64,000 nucleotides of DNA, from positions 162,856 to 226,855 of the forward strand of contig MKTL01000002.1 of the NCBI GenBank assembly GCA_001897605.1, read 5' to 3'. Each line of letters opens with the position of its first letter. The first letter of the stretch is position 1. The translations under genes were made by a program, and so were the position numbers. The notes below the pieces were generated by a model that was given only the letters and a program-made list of their open reading frames with translations, searched no databases and had not been told where the DNA came from. Below, piece after piece: positions 1-7,881 of the stretch. This DNA comes from Clostridiales bacterium 38-18. Lineage in GTDB: Bacteria > Bacillota > Clostridia > Peptostreptococcales > Acidaminobacteraceae.

Positions 1-1
1 C

Positions 2-307
2 GATTACACACAGTGGTCAAAGCTCAGTACATTTGTTAACGGAAGCGTAAAAAAACCCGTGGTAATCTTAATGAATGATGTCTATTCGTTTACAGATTCA
101 CTTGAACAAGACCTCTTCTTTGAACAAGTCAAAGCACTTACAGATCGAGGAATTGATGTAGCTGTGTTGTTTACAACTTCAAATGCAACCTATAACTTTA
201 CTAGAGTAAGTGGTGCAACGGTTATTAAGATTCCATCAAGCGATACGAGCTTGACCTATCTTAAAATAGGTGTCTCAGCTGGAAAGCTAAGCTTTGAAAC
301 CAAATAG
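2..307 (+). CDS. 3' end of an uncharacterised protein (partial)
   Basis: The open frame enters from the left edge of the window and ends with TAG at 305-307, so only about 101 C-terminal residues are visible. They alternate short hydrophobic beta-strand-like segments (VVILMNDVYSF, IDVAVLFTT, GATVIKIPSS) with a charged helix (DLFFEQVKALTDRG), giving an alpha/beta sandwich look. The pattern reminds me of the tail of calcineurin-like phosphoesterases or phosphodiester glycosidases, but no catalytic motif lies in the visible part, so no function is assigned. A hairpin terminator follows 30 bases later, which separates this gene from the next operon. Confidence 0.6.
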   Translation, partial: DYTQWSKLSTFVNGSVKKPVVILMNDVYSFTDSLEQDLFFEQVKALTDRGIDVAVLFTTSNATYNFTRVSGATVIKIPSSDTSLTYLKIGVSAGKLSFETK

Positions 308-337
308 TTATCTTATTTAATAAAACAAAAGTCATAG

Positions 338-380
338 CCTGTGGTTATTGTCCTCATGACAGTTACCGCAGGTTTTTTTT
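338..380 (+). terminator. Rho-independent terminator
   Basis: CCTGTGGTTA at 338-347 pairs imperfectly (G-T wobble) with GTTACCGCAGG at 362-372, followed directly by a run of eight T. It ends the partial gene at the left edge. Confidence 0.75.
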
Positions 381-436
381 ATCTAAATTTTACCTGATAA
401 GCCTTCTGGTTTTGTATTTAGTATAAAAGTAAGGAT

Positions 437-465
437 TTGATTAGAAAGCTGTTAGAAAATATTAA
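437..465 (+). promoter_or_regulatory. Possible sigma-A promoter of the kinase/vWA/phosphatase operon
   Basis: TTGATT (437-442), a 17-base spacer and TATTAA (460-465) lie 76 bases upstream of the first gene start at 542. The match to TTGACA-N17-TATAAT is moderate. No other good candidate is visible between the terminator and the gene. Confidence 0.35.
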
Positions 466-541
466 ATCAATACTAAACTCACTCATGTAGAAGCAAAATA
501 GGAGTTGATTTATAGTAAGTATAGAAAGACGAGGTGAGAAG

Positions 542-1585
542 ATGCTCAGTTTTAAGCCTAGACAAATAAGCGAAAATGAAATTGTTGAAAAAATCAAAGC
601 GGCGCTTGACGCATGCGACTCAAGTGAACTTAAAACCAAGAAGTTCGTTGGTCTCCTCAACGACTTTATCCCATATGAAAATGGATTAAAAATGCGATTG
701 GAGCTACTTGCGAAGGCAGGCTATATTGATCAAATTGATAAACTCAAAAGAGATCAAGGCAATGATCCCAAAATTGAAAAAATGGCGCAAGCATTTTCTA
801 AAGAGTATGGATTTGTTTTAGAAGAAAGTTTAAATACCATAAGGTTGATTATGAAGGCAAAAGCTTTTAGTAAGGTGACACGTCAAAACACACCCGCTCT
901 AAAAATTGTATCTGCAGTACAGACTCAGGGCAATTTTTCTAAGAAGCACCTTCAGTCCGAGCCATCAACTAATTTAAACACAGAACAGCCAGAAGGTAAA
1001 ATCCAGCTCAATCAAAGTACACCGCTAAATTTAGAGGTTAAGCCCGCAGATAAAGCCGTTCCTGGACAGAGAATAAGCCGTAAAAAATGGGTTAGAAATA
1101 AACGCAATTTGATTTCATATCTCTTTTTATTAATGGCGATACCAATTGGCTATTATACACTTTTGTCAAATCATGGTGCGGTTGTGGGAACGATAGCAAT
1201 TTTAGATCAGTTTTTTAGTTGGCCAATCGCATTTGAACCAAATGTCATTTCCCTATTGATTATAAGTGGTGTAATGACACTAGCGCCTTTTGTAGTTAAT
1301 AAGGTTAAAAAGTTAAACATACTTGGATTTTATCCTCTAGTGCTTTTGGGTATAGAGGTGATTTTAACGGCGCTTTCTTCGAAGCTTCCAGCCTATTTTA
1401 CAGTGGTTCAGTTTGGCATTGGTGTTTGCCTATTTCTATCTTTTTTGATTCTAGGCTTTTACGCAATGCATTTACCCAAGGGGGCTAAGGAATATACCGC
1501 ATATCGATCACTGCTTCCATATTACCTAATGACAGGGCTTTGGTTAGGTGCGCAATATCTTATCTTATCAAAGGTGGTCTTATGA
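542..1585 (+). CDS. Five-helix membrane protein, first gene of the kinase/phosphatase operon
   Basis: Unrecognised 347-residue protein. Residues 10-107 are a charged helical module with a LLNDFIPYENGL segment followed by EYGFVLEESLNTIRLIM; similar small helical modules occur in other multidomain signalling proteins, but I cannot name the family. Residues 110-180 are a Gln/Asn/Pro/Ser-rich linker. Five hydrophobic segments follow at about 189-209, 233-252, 258-279, 285-309 and 322-345, so the N-terminus probably sits in the cytoplasm and the rest in the membrane. The start is preceded by GAGGTGAG with good spacing. The stop overlaps the next start as ATGA (1582-1585), indicating translational coupling to the kinase gene. 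By context it could be the membrane anchor, sensor or output partner of the kinase-vWA-phosphatase module; this is inference. Confidence 0.85.
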   Translation: MLSFKPRQISENEIVEKIKAALDACDSSELKTKKFVGLLNDFIPYENGLKMRLELLAKAGYIDQIDKLKRDQGNDPKIEKMAQAFSKEYGFVLEESLNTIRLIMKAKAFSKVTRQNTPALKIVSAVQTQGNFSKKHLQSEPSTNLNTEQPEGKIQLNQSTPLNLEVKPADKAVPGQRISRKKWVRNKRNLISYLFLLMAIPIGYYTLLSNHGAVVGTIAILDQFFSWPIAFEPNVISLLIISGVMTLAPFVVNKVKKLNILGFYPLVLLGIEVILTALSSKLPAYFTVVQFGIGVCLFLSFLILGFYAMHLPKGAKEYTAYRSLLPYYLMTGLWLGAQYLILSKVVL

Positions 1586-3027
1586 AAATAGTAACGCAGC
1601 AAGGGCAAGCTATAAAAAATCAAAATCAAATGAGCAGCAATTTAGCTTCAAAAAAGAGTTCAAAAGATAGAGCAACAAATTATGAGAAAAAGGAGGCGCT
1701 TATGTCGGATTATTTAAACCCAGGCGACTATGTATCTGGTACAGATCGACGATTTAGAGTTTTAAAGGAAATCGGCGGCGGCGGTCAGGGTAATGTGTAC
1801 CTCGTTACCAGTGACGGCGAGCAATTTGCACTTAAATGGTACAGTCGTCAAGCATCAACTACCGAGCAATATCATGCGATTGAACAATTGGCATTAAAGG
1901 GTGCACCCAGTGACCGATTTATATGGCCGATTATGCTAGTTGAAGGTGAGTCTAAGGATAATTTTGGTTATATCATGCCATTAATTGATACTAAAAAGTA
2001 TACGAAGCTAGCGCATTATTTCAGTGGTGAAATAAAGGTGAAACGTATGGAGCCTATTATTGAGGCTTGTATTCAAATGGCAAGCGGATTTTATGACTTG
2101 CACCTGACTGGAATGTGCTATAGAGATATCTCCTTTGGTAACCTATTCGTGGACTTTGCAACAGGGGATGTCCTGATTTGTGATAACGATAATGTAACCT
2201 TTGATAATCTTACCAGTAGCTCAGATATATGGGGAACGCAGGGATTTATGGCTCCTGAGGTCGTTAAGGGCGAAGCGCCACCGAGCTCACAGACAGATCT
2301 GTTCTCACTAGCAGTAGTGCTATTTAGAATGTTAAATTTACAGCACCCTTTACAAGGAAAAAAGGAATATGAAATTGAAATTGCTGATTATGAATCGCTT
2401 GTGGATTTGTATGGACATAATCCAATATTCATCTACGATCCTATAGACGCAACCAACCGACCTGTTAAGGGAAAAAAAGATATGGCAGAGGCCTATTGGT
2501 ATCACTATCCAGCTTTTTTAAAGAATCGCTTCATAGAAGCATTCACTATTGGTTTACATGATCCAAACAGCAGGGTGCGTGAAAGTATATGGATACAAGA
2601 CTTACTTTCACTAAAATCCAATTTGATGTACTGCTACCACTGCGGCAGTCAGCTGTTTTATGACAGAGAAACTATACAGAAAACCGTTTGTCCAAGCTGC
2701 GGCAAACGTGCAACGCTAATTCCACCAAGGATAAAAATCGGTTCTAGAATTTTATTACTCAATCACGATACACTGGTCACTCGAGGACAGATTGAGGCTG
2801 AGAACTTTATGGACTACGAAACGCCATATCTCAAGGTTGAGGTTCATCCAAGACATCCTGAAATTTGGGGACTAAAAAATCTATCTGAGGATGTATGGCG
2901 TTATGAAGGTAAAGATGGCCAGATAAAAGAGCTTACCAAAGACGGTATTGTTCCAATTAAAGAAGGCCTTGAAATATATATGGGTGACAAGCAATGTGCA
3001 GTTAGAGCTGCAACACAAATCAAATAA
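1582..3027 (+). CDS. Serine/threonine protein kinase with zinc ribbon and C-terminal beta domain
   Basis: 481-residue Hanks-type kinase. Visible elements are the glycine loop IGGGGQGNVY (64-73), ATP-binding Lys85 in FALKWY, catalytic loop YRDISFGN (180-187, Asp182, Asn187), DND at 201-203 in place of DFG, and GFMAPEVV (221-228). A zinc ribbon follows with CxxC pairs at 351/354 and 370/373, then a domain ending in HPRHPEIWGLKNLS (422-435). That last domain recurs at the end of the PP2C phosphatase two genes downstream. Kinases with a C-terminal zinc ribbon beside a TerY-like vWA protein and a PP2C phosphatase are known as the TerY-P triad. The start at 1582 is chosen for its ATGA overlap with the previous gene and AGGTGG upstream. 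An in-frame ATG at 1702 has a stronger AGGAGG and would remove 40 low-complexity residues, so a short form is possible. Confidence 0.92.
   Translation: MKIVTQQGQAIKNQNQMSSNLASKKSSKDRATNYEKKEALMSDYLNPGDYVSGTDRRFRVLKEIGGGGQGNVYLVTSDGEQFALKWYSRQASTTEQYHAIEQLALKGAPSDRFIWPIMLVEGESKDNFGYIMPLIDTKKYTKLAHYFSGEIKVKRMEPIIEACIQMASGFYDLHLTGMCYRDISFGNLFVDFATGDVLICDNDNVTFDNLTSSSDIWGTQGFMAPEVVKGEAPPSSQTDLFSLAVVLFRMLNLQHPLQGKKEYEIEIADYESLVDLYGHNPIFIYDPIDATNRPVKGKKDMAEAYWYHYPAFLKNRFIEAFTIGLHDPNSRVRESIWIQDLLSLKSNLMYCYHCGSQLFYDRETIQKTVCPSCGKRATLIPPRIKIGSRILLLNHDTLVTRGQIEAENFMDYETPYLKVEVHPRHPEIWGLKNLSEDVWRYEGKDGQIKELTKDGIVPIKEGLEIYMGDKQCAVRAATQIK
1691..1704 (+). promoter_or_regulatory. Strong internal ribosome site and second start of the kinase
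   Basis: AGGAGG at 1691-1696 with a 5-base spacer precedes an in-frame ATG at 1702. Translation from here yields MSDYLNPGDYVSG, just ahead of the kinase fold. It may be the only real start or the start of a shorter isoform. Confidence 0.6.
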
Positions 3028-3041
3028 TGGGAGGTACAATT

Positions 3042-3716
3042 ATGTACGAAAGAGAAGGCAACATGGGCAATAGAGATTTACATCTGTTCTTTTTAATAGA
3101 TGCATCGGATTCAATGAGCTATGGCGGCAAGGTTGAAACCCTTAATAATGCTATAAGAGAAGCAATTCCCCATATTCGTGAAATCGCTAGAGAAGCAGAA
3201 GGCTCAATCAAGGTACATGCGTTGTCTTTTTCAACGGGTGCAAGATGGCTTACAAAGAATGTAGATGTAAGAGACTTCACATGGGATAACATTACGACAA
3301 AAGGGGTTACAGACATGGGAAGAGGGTTTGAACTTCTTGCAGAAAAATTATCAGGTGATTTTCAGGGAGAAAGAGGCTATCAGCCAGTTATGATTTTACT
3401 TTCTGATGGCATGCCAACCGACGATTATGAGGCTGGACTTAAAAAGTTAAAGGCGACAAAATGGGGAAGTAAAGCGATTAGAATTTCTATAGCAATTGGC
3501 TCGGAGACCGATATGGATGTGCTTCAAGAATTCATTGGAGATAGCTTTAGAGGTGAGTTAAAGCCCCTTAAGGCAAAAAACGCAGCTGAACTGAAGAACT
3601 TTATTAGATGGGCTTCAACAGCTGCCTCAAACGCGTCAATCAACCCAATGAAAGGTATGCTGCCTCCTCCTCCAGTCGTCTCATCTGAGGATGTACTAGA
3701 AGAGGTAGATTGGTAG
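3042..3716 (+). CDS. vWA domain protein, TerY-like
   Basis: 224-residue cytoplasmic von Willebrand factor A domain. The MIDAS metal site is intact: DASDS (20-24, DxSxS), the threonine in TDMGRGF, and the aspartate in LLSDGMPTDD. The tail is a proline-rich stretch (LPPPPVV) ending in acidic residues, typical of a partner-binding tail. ATG 3042 is preferred because GGAGG at 3030-3034 has 7-base spacing; an ATG at 3027 overlaps the kinase stop and its own ribosome site would be inside the kinase. TerY-type vWA proteins are found with kinases and PP2C phosphatases in phosphorylation-controlled stress systems, so a scaffold or substrate role between kinase and phosphatase is likely. No TerC/TerD/TerZ genes are in the window. 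Its 3' end overlaps the phosphatase gene. Confidence 0.9.
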   Translation: MYEREGNMGNRDLHLFFLIDASDSMSYGGKVETLNNAIREAIPHIREIAREAEGSIKVHALSFSTGARWLTKNVDVRDFTWDNITTKGVTDMGRGFELLAEKLSGDFQGERGYQPVMILLSDGMPTDDYEAGLKKLKATKWGSKAIRISIAIGSETDMDVLQEFIGDSFRGELKPLKAKNAAELKNFIRWASTAASNASINPMKGMLPPPPVVSSEDVLEEVDW

Positions 3717-5143
3717 GCTATCAAGTCGCTAAGGCAACTGTTAAGGGAGATAAACCACTCACTGCTAATAAACCCAATCAGGATGCATGCGATAGCCTTA
3801 CTGTAGGTGAGTTTAAAATATTGGCACTCAGCGATGGTCATGGGTCTGAAAAATATACATTTAGTCATTTAGGCGCTAATTACGCGGTGACAGTTGCTTT
3901 AGAAGTCTTTAGAGAGTATCTTCAGCATATTTCAAAAGAAACAACACTTGACCAAATTCAATTCGATATAGAAGAGAGACTATCTATGTCACTGCAGGCC
4001 AAATGGATTAACGAGATTTTAAAAGATCCAAATTTTCAGTCCATCGAGCAATTTGGATGTACGCTTTTAGTAGCTATACTATCGCCTGAATGGATTGCTA
4101 CTTTGCAGATTGGCGATGGTAAAATTGCTGTTGTATATGAAAGTGGCGACGTTTATTTTCCAACAGCAAGAGATGATCGCTTCTCATTTAGTGAAACCGC
4201 GTCCATGATTCAAGAGAATGCTTGGATCGAAATGAAAGTGACTGTAAGCGAATTAAATGAGAAGGTAAGACTTTTAGGTTTATCTTCTGACGGTGTTGAA
4301 AACGCTTATCCAAGCGGGTTCTATGACGATGTTTCCTTTTATAGAGAGCTAGCATCGAGTATGGCTTTAGAAGAAACACTCAATTCTCTCGTTCAGACCG
4401 CAAGTCAGTATTCTCATGATGATACCACTGCTATTGTTTGCTATAACGACGAGCTTTTGAAATCGCCATTTGCTGAGTCAATTCACACTTGGTTTGAGCA
4501 GATGCCAATGGAATGCCAGCCGTTTTTGACTAGCCTAATAGGAGGGCTAAACAAGCGCATAGAGGCTGCTATTAATTTGGAGCATTACTTCCAAAAGTGT
4601 TGTGATCTTTTACCAAGATTTATAACGCTGAAACGATTGTTTCTTGATTCTGAAGAAGCGATAAATACCATAGGCGGTGGTGATCGACTGCCAATGTCCA
4701 GTGAACGAATTTTGCAGCTGATACAGCAGTTAGTTGGGATATCCTTTATGGCTACAAGCAGGAAAGACATTAAGGAGCGTCTCATAGAATTACAAAGAAG
4801 TTTGAGATACGATTATAAGCAATGTAAGTATATTTTTGAAAATGGGTACGACAAGGTTGCGCCTACGGTTAGCTTTAAGGGTGCAAATGGTACCTATGAG
4901 TTATTTCACAATTCATATATCTACCTGCATCAAATATTGCCAATGATTTCATCGGTGGATTTTCCAGTTGGAAAGGTCGTTCAGCATCCTAAGAATCCCC
5001 GTATCTGGGGAATTCAAAATCTATCAAACATCTCCTGGGAGACTGAGCGCGAGCAAATATTCAGTGGCAAGACTCTAACCATCAAGCCTAGAACCAACTT
5101 TTATGCGTTTGGAATACCGATTCAACTAGAAATAAAGCCATAA
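3710..5143 (+). CDS. PP2C-family protein phosphatase with C-terminal domain shared with the kinase
   Basis: 477 residues from a TTG start that overlaps the vWA stop by 7 bases; AGAGGT sits upstream. The PP2C metal-binding motifs are present: NQDACDS near residue 23, LSDGHGS near 40, GCTLLVAIL, IGDGKIAVV, LGLSSDGVE and a final DDTTAIVCY. After the catalytic domain comes about 150 residues of helical sequence, then a tail (424-477) with HPKNPRIWGIQNLSNISW that matches the HPRHPEIWGLKNLSEDVW tail of the neighbouring kinase. Phosphatase and kinase therefore probably dock on the same partner or surface. It likely reverses phosphorylation made by the kinase, perhaps on the vWA or membrane protein. 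This is the last gene of the operon, which ends at a terminator at 5171-5200. Confidence 0.9.
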   Translation: MVGYQVAKATVKGDKPLTANKPNQDACDSLTVGEFKILALSDGHGSEKYTFSHLGANYAVTVALEVFREYLQHISKETTLDQIQFDIEERLSMSLQAKWINEILKDPNFQSIEQFGCTLLVAILSPEWIATLQIGDGKIAVVYESGDVYFPTARDDRFSFSETASMIQENAWIEMKVTVSELNEKVRLLGLSSDGVENAYPSGFYDDVSFYRELASSMALEETLNSLVQTASQYSHDDTTAIVCYNDELLKSPFAESIHTWFEQMPMECQPFLTSLIGGLNKRIEAAINLEHYFQKCCDLLPRFITLKRLFLDSEEAINTIGGGDRLPMSSERILQLIQQLVGISFMATSRKDIKERLIELQRSLRYDYKQCKYIFENGYDKVAPTVSFKGANGTYELFHNSYIYLHQILPMISSVDFPVGKVVQHPKNPRIWGIQNLSNISWETEREQIFSGKTLTIKPRTNFYAFGIPIQLEIKP

Positions 5144-5170
5144 AAATACCATTCCTAAGGATAAAAACAA

Positions 5171-5200
5171 AAACTTGCACATTTTGAGCAAGTTTTTTTG
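5171..5200 (+). terminator. Rho-independent terminator of the kinase/phosphatase operon
   Basis: AAACTTGC (5171-5178) pairs perfectly with GCAAGTTT (5188-5195), followed by a T run. Confidence 0.85.
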
Positions 5201-5341
5201 TGTTTTTTTAAAAAAAGATGATTATTATTATTGAATAACGGATATCTTGGTATATATATAAAAAATGACGCTATTAAGACAAAAAGGGCTATCATAAAGT
5301 CATGTTTGAGATGGGGAAATAAAGCGGAAGGAGTGAAAAGT

Positions 5342-5785
5342 GTGAGAGAAGAAATGATTGAACGCATTTTAAGTGATTTTTTGATTTTAGTACCTTTACT
5401 AAATAAAAAAATACTGAGAGAAAGTGAATTGTATAAGCTGGATGATTTATATCCTTCACATGTACAAATTTTACTTCTACTATCAAAGAACAAGCAATTG
5501 ACCATGTCTGAAATCAGTCGAGAGATCCATGTAATAAATTCTAACTTAACACCTCTGGTGGACAAGTTGATTAAGTTGGGCTATCTCAAACGACAGCCTT
5601 CAAAGAAGGATAGACGCGTGGTTCATATTTCGTTGACCGCAAGTGGTAAAAAGCAAGTCGAAAAGCATAAGCAATATGCCGTTTTGTATTTAAAAGAGCA
5701 ATTTGAACAGCTTGATGAACCTACACTAGAAGCTTTACAGGAGCATCTGGGTGAAGTAAATCGAATTTTAGAGCCCTTTATATAA
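5342..5785 (+). CDS. MarR-family transcriptional regulator
   Basis: 147-residue winged helix-turn-helix regulator of the MarR type. The recognition region is visible as LTMSEISREIHVINSNLTPLVDKLIKLGYLKRQ, followed by the wing with KKDRRVVHISLTASGKK, all hallmarks of the family. N- and C-terminal helices would form the dimer interface. GTG 5342 is chosen because GGAAGGAG lies 8 bases upstream; an earlier in-frame ATG at 5231 has no ribosome site and adds unrelated residues. It stands alone between two terminators, so its target is not obvious from the neighbours; autoregulation is usual in the family. The ligand is unknown. Confidence 0.88.
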   Translation: MREEMIERILSDFLILVPLLNKKILRESELYKLDDLYPSHVQILLLLSKNKQLTMSEISREIHVINSNLTPLVDKLIKLGYLKRQPSKKDRRVVHISLTASGKKQVEKHKQYAVLYLKEQFEQLDEPTLEALQEHLGEVNRILEPFI

Positions 5786-5842
5786 AAACTATTAGAAAAC
5801 GTATAAAAATATTTGTAAAGAGCGTTTTTAATGTGTTAACAT

Positions 5843-5875
5843 GAATTAGGACATCGTTTCCTAATTCTTTTTTTG
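5843..5875 (+). terminator. Rho-independent terminator after the MarR gene
   Basis: GAATTAGGA (5843-5851) and TCCTAATTC (5859-5867) form a perfect 9-bp stem, followed by a T run. Confidence 0.88.
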
Positions 5876-5884
5876 TTTGATAAA

Positions 5885-5953
5885 TATGAATAGCTGATCA
5901 TGTCGGATATGATTTAGGACTGTTTTTTGGTAGACAGGTCATGACTATTCATA
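5885..5953 (+). other. Possible structured leader upstream of the M29 aminopeptidase
   Basis: TATGAATAG (5885-5893) is complementary to CTATTCATA (5945-5953) and encloses smaller self-complementary segments (GACTGT and ACAGGTC). It lies within the leader of the following gene. It matches no riboswitch class I can recognise. Confidence 0.3.
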
Positions 5954-6005
5954 GTATTGAAATGCATAGGTGCGATGGTCGAGAATTTTACTATGAGGTG
6001 ATAGA

Positions 6006-7226
6006 ATGAAATTAAGAAAATATGCAGAGTTGTTAGTTAAGACAGGAATCAACCTCAAAAAGGATCAAATTCTTGTCGTTCGTTCTCCAATTGAATGCGC
6101 TGAATTTGCAAGAGAAATCGTAGACATAGGTTTTGAAGTGGGTGCAAAAGACGTCGTTATCAGCTGGAGTGATGAGGTTTATTCAAGAATCCGTTATCTG
6201 AAAGGACCGGAGGCATTGTTTGAAACCTTACCATCATGGCAAAAGGAGTTTTATCTTTCCTATGTAAGACAAGATGCAGCATTTTTAACCATCTCAGCAT
6301 CAGATCCTGAGAACTTTAAAGATGTAGATCCTGTAAGAATTCAAAAGTTTTCAAGAGCATTTAGTGCAGAGGTTTCTGAATATAGAGATCGGTTGATGAA
6401 CAATGAAAATGTTTGGTGTGTGGCGTCTGTACCAACGCCTGCATGGGCAAAAAAGGTTTTCCCTGATGTAACAGAGGCTGAAGCTATGGAAAAGCTTTGG
6501 GAAGCGATTTATGAAGCGGTTCGTGTTAACGAACCAGATCCTGTGGCTTCATGGAACACACACAAACAAAATTTAAAAAGACAAATGGATTTACTCAATG
6601 ACATGAACTTTAAATCCTTACATTATACAAATAGCTTGGGAACAGATTTACTAATCGAGCTTCCTGAAGGCCATCTATGGCTTGGTGGTTCTGATTTGAC
6701 ACCTGATGGTCATGAGTTTATTGCCAATATGCCTACTGAGGAAGTATTTACTGCGCCTAAGAGAGATGGCGTCAATGGGAGAGTGGTCAGCTCTATGCCA
6801 CTTAACTTTAACGGCAGCCTTATTGATGGTTTTGAGCTTACCTTTAAGGACGGCAAGGTTGTGGATTACTCTGCTAAAATAGGCTATGAGCAGCTAAAAA
6901 GACTTCTTGAAACCGATGAGGGGGCATCATATTTAGGTGAGGTTGCACTTGTCCAATATGATAGTCCAATTTCAAATATGGGTATATTATTCTATAATAC
7001 ATTATTTGATGAAAATGCATCTTGTCATTTAGCACTTGGTAAAGCTTATCCGGTTTCCATTAAAGGTGGCGATCAAATGGATCAAGCAACGCTGCTAGCA
7101 AATGGCATCAACGATTCGATTACACATGAAGACTTTATGGTAGGTACGAAAGATTTATCAATCGTAGGTGTGAAAGCGAATGGAGAAAAGGTGCAAGTGT
7201 TCAAGGATGGTAATTTTGCCCTTTAG
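6006..7226 (+). CDS. Aminopeptidase, M29 family (AmpS/PepS type)
   Basis: 406-residue cytoplasmic metallo-aminopeptidase, the usual length of the family. The N-terminal LRKYAELLVKTGINLKKDQ segment and the metal-site region around residues 220-260 (LPEGHLWLGGSDLTPDGHEFIANMPTEEVF) are diagnostic. Later conserved stretches include LGEVALVQYDSPIS, the NENASCHLALG-like segment and the final SITHEDFMVGTKDL. Such enzymes remove N-terminal residues from peptides using two divalent metal ions, feeding amino-acid catabolism. The start is preceded by GAGGTGATAGA. The small membrane gene that follows begins 9 bases after the stop, so the two are probably cotranscribed. The neighbouring 2-oxoacid oxidoreductase could use keto acids made from the released amino acids; that link is inference. 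Confidence 0.93.
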   Translation: MKLRKYAELLVKTGINLKKDQILVVRSPIECAEFAREIVDIGFEVGAKDVVISWSDEVYSRIRYLKGPEALFETLPSWQKEFYLSYVRQDAAFLTISASDPENFKDVDPVRIQKFSRAFSAEVSEYRDRLMNNENVWCVASVPTPAWAKKVFPDVTEAEAMEKLWEAIYEAVRVNEPDPVASWNTHKQNLKRQMDLLNDMNFKSLHYTNSLGTDLLIELPEGHLWLGGSDLTPDGHEFIANMPTEEVFTAPKRDGVNGRVVSSMPLNFNGSLIDGFELTFKDGKVVDYSAKIGYEQLKRLLETDEGASYLGEVALVQYDSPISNMGILFYNTLFDENASCHLALGKAYPVSIKGGDQMDQATLLANGINDSITHEDFMVGTKDLSIVGVKANGEKVQVFKDGNFAL

Positions 7227-7234
7227 GAGACTGT

Positions 7235-7804
7235 ATGAGGCAGTTGAAACGATTTTACCAAGAAGTATATAAATACGACTCAAAGCACAATTCGTATCAA
7301 ATTGACGTTCTTTTGGATGCGTATGAGGACGTCTATGACGAATGGGATGCTTCCCCTTTTAAAAGGAGAGATATTGAGGATGAATTTGATGATTTTATAA
7401 CCGATTCATCATCGGATATCCCACTTAAATACGGGGTTAGCATCAACCTTTTTCTGCCTAAAAACGTATATGATGAGCGAAAGGAGCGATTGCTGATTGA
7501 AGCCTATGAAAACTTCTATCAGTTTAAGCTAAAGCGTGCGCTAAAGGTGAGACAAAATATGAATCGTAAAATTTTGAATTACCTAGTGTTGGCTATTATT
7601 TTCTTATTTGTTGGCTATTTTTATTTGCCGGATGAAGAGGGGATTTTGTTTAAACTTGTGAAGGAAGGTATTTTTATCGGTGGTTGGGTTTTTCTTTGGG
7701 AGGTATTTACATTGCTTTTTATTTCTGAATCAGAGCAAACCAGAGAAGTAAAATTGATCAAACGATTGCTGATGTCTAATTTGAATTTTATTTATAAAGA
7801 TTAA
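7235..7804 (+). CDS. Uncharacterised two-helix membrane protein
   Basis: 189 residues, family not recognised. The N-terminal half is highly charged and acidic (EDVYDEWDAS, RRDIEDEFDDF) and probably cytoplasmic. Two hydrophobic segments at about 114-130 (LNYLVLAIIFLFVGYFYL) and 145-163 form a membrane hairpin, and a short basic tail follows. It begins 9 bases after the aminopeptidase stop, with GGAGACTGT upstream, and ends at a terminator at 7806-7851, so it is the second gene of a two-gene unit. Nothing in the sequence gives its function. Confidence 0.8.
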   Translation: MRQLKRFYQEVYKYDSKHNSYQIDVLLDAYEDVYDEWDASPFKRRDIEDEFDDFITDSSSDIPLKYGVSINLFLPKNVYDERKERLLIEAYENFYQFKLKRALKVRQNMNRKILNYLVLAIIFLFVGYFYLPDEEGILFKLVKEGIFIGGWVFLWEVFTLLFISESEQTREVKLIKRLLMSNLNFIYKD

Positions 7805-7805
7805 T

Positions 7806-7851
7806 AAAAAGTGTTATTGTCACAAATAAAAGCGACAATAGCACTTTTTTT
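7806..7851 (+). terminator. Rho-independent terminator
   Basis: AAAAGTGTTATTGTC pairs with GACAATAGCACTTTT over 15 positions with one G-T wobble, ending in a T run. Confidence 0.9.
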
Positions 7852-7870
7852 AATTGAGATTCACTATCAA

Positions 7871-7881
7871 TTGTGAACAAT
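7871..7881 (+). promoter_or_regulatory. Palindromic candidate operator shared with the hydrogenase operon
   Basis: AATTGTGAACAATT (7869-7882) is a perfect 14-base palindrome about 95 bases upstream of the 2-oxoacid oxidoreductase start. The 11-mer TTGTGAACAAT is repeated exactly at 54152-54162 upstream of the hydrogenase operon. A common redox regulator is suggested but not shown. Confidence 0.4.

Noticed and set aside
5155-5565. Long minus-strand open frame opposite the MarR gene
   Set aside because: It reads across a terminator and the antisense of a clear MarR gene, and its protein has no recognisable features.
5885-5953. Known riboswitch class before the aminopeptidase
   Set aside because: The pairing does not match any riboswitch consensus I know; listed only as a possible folded leader.
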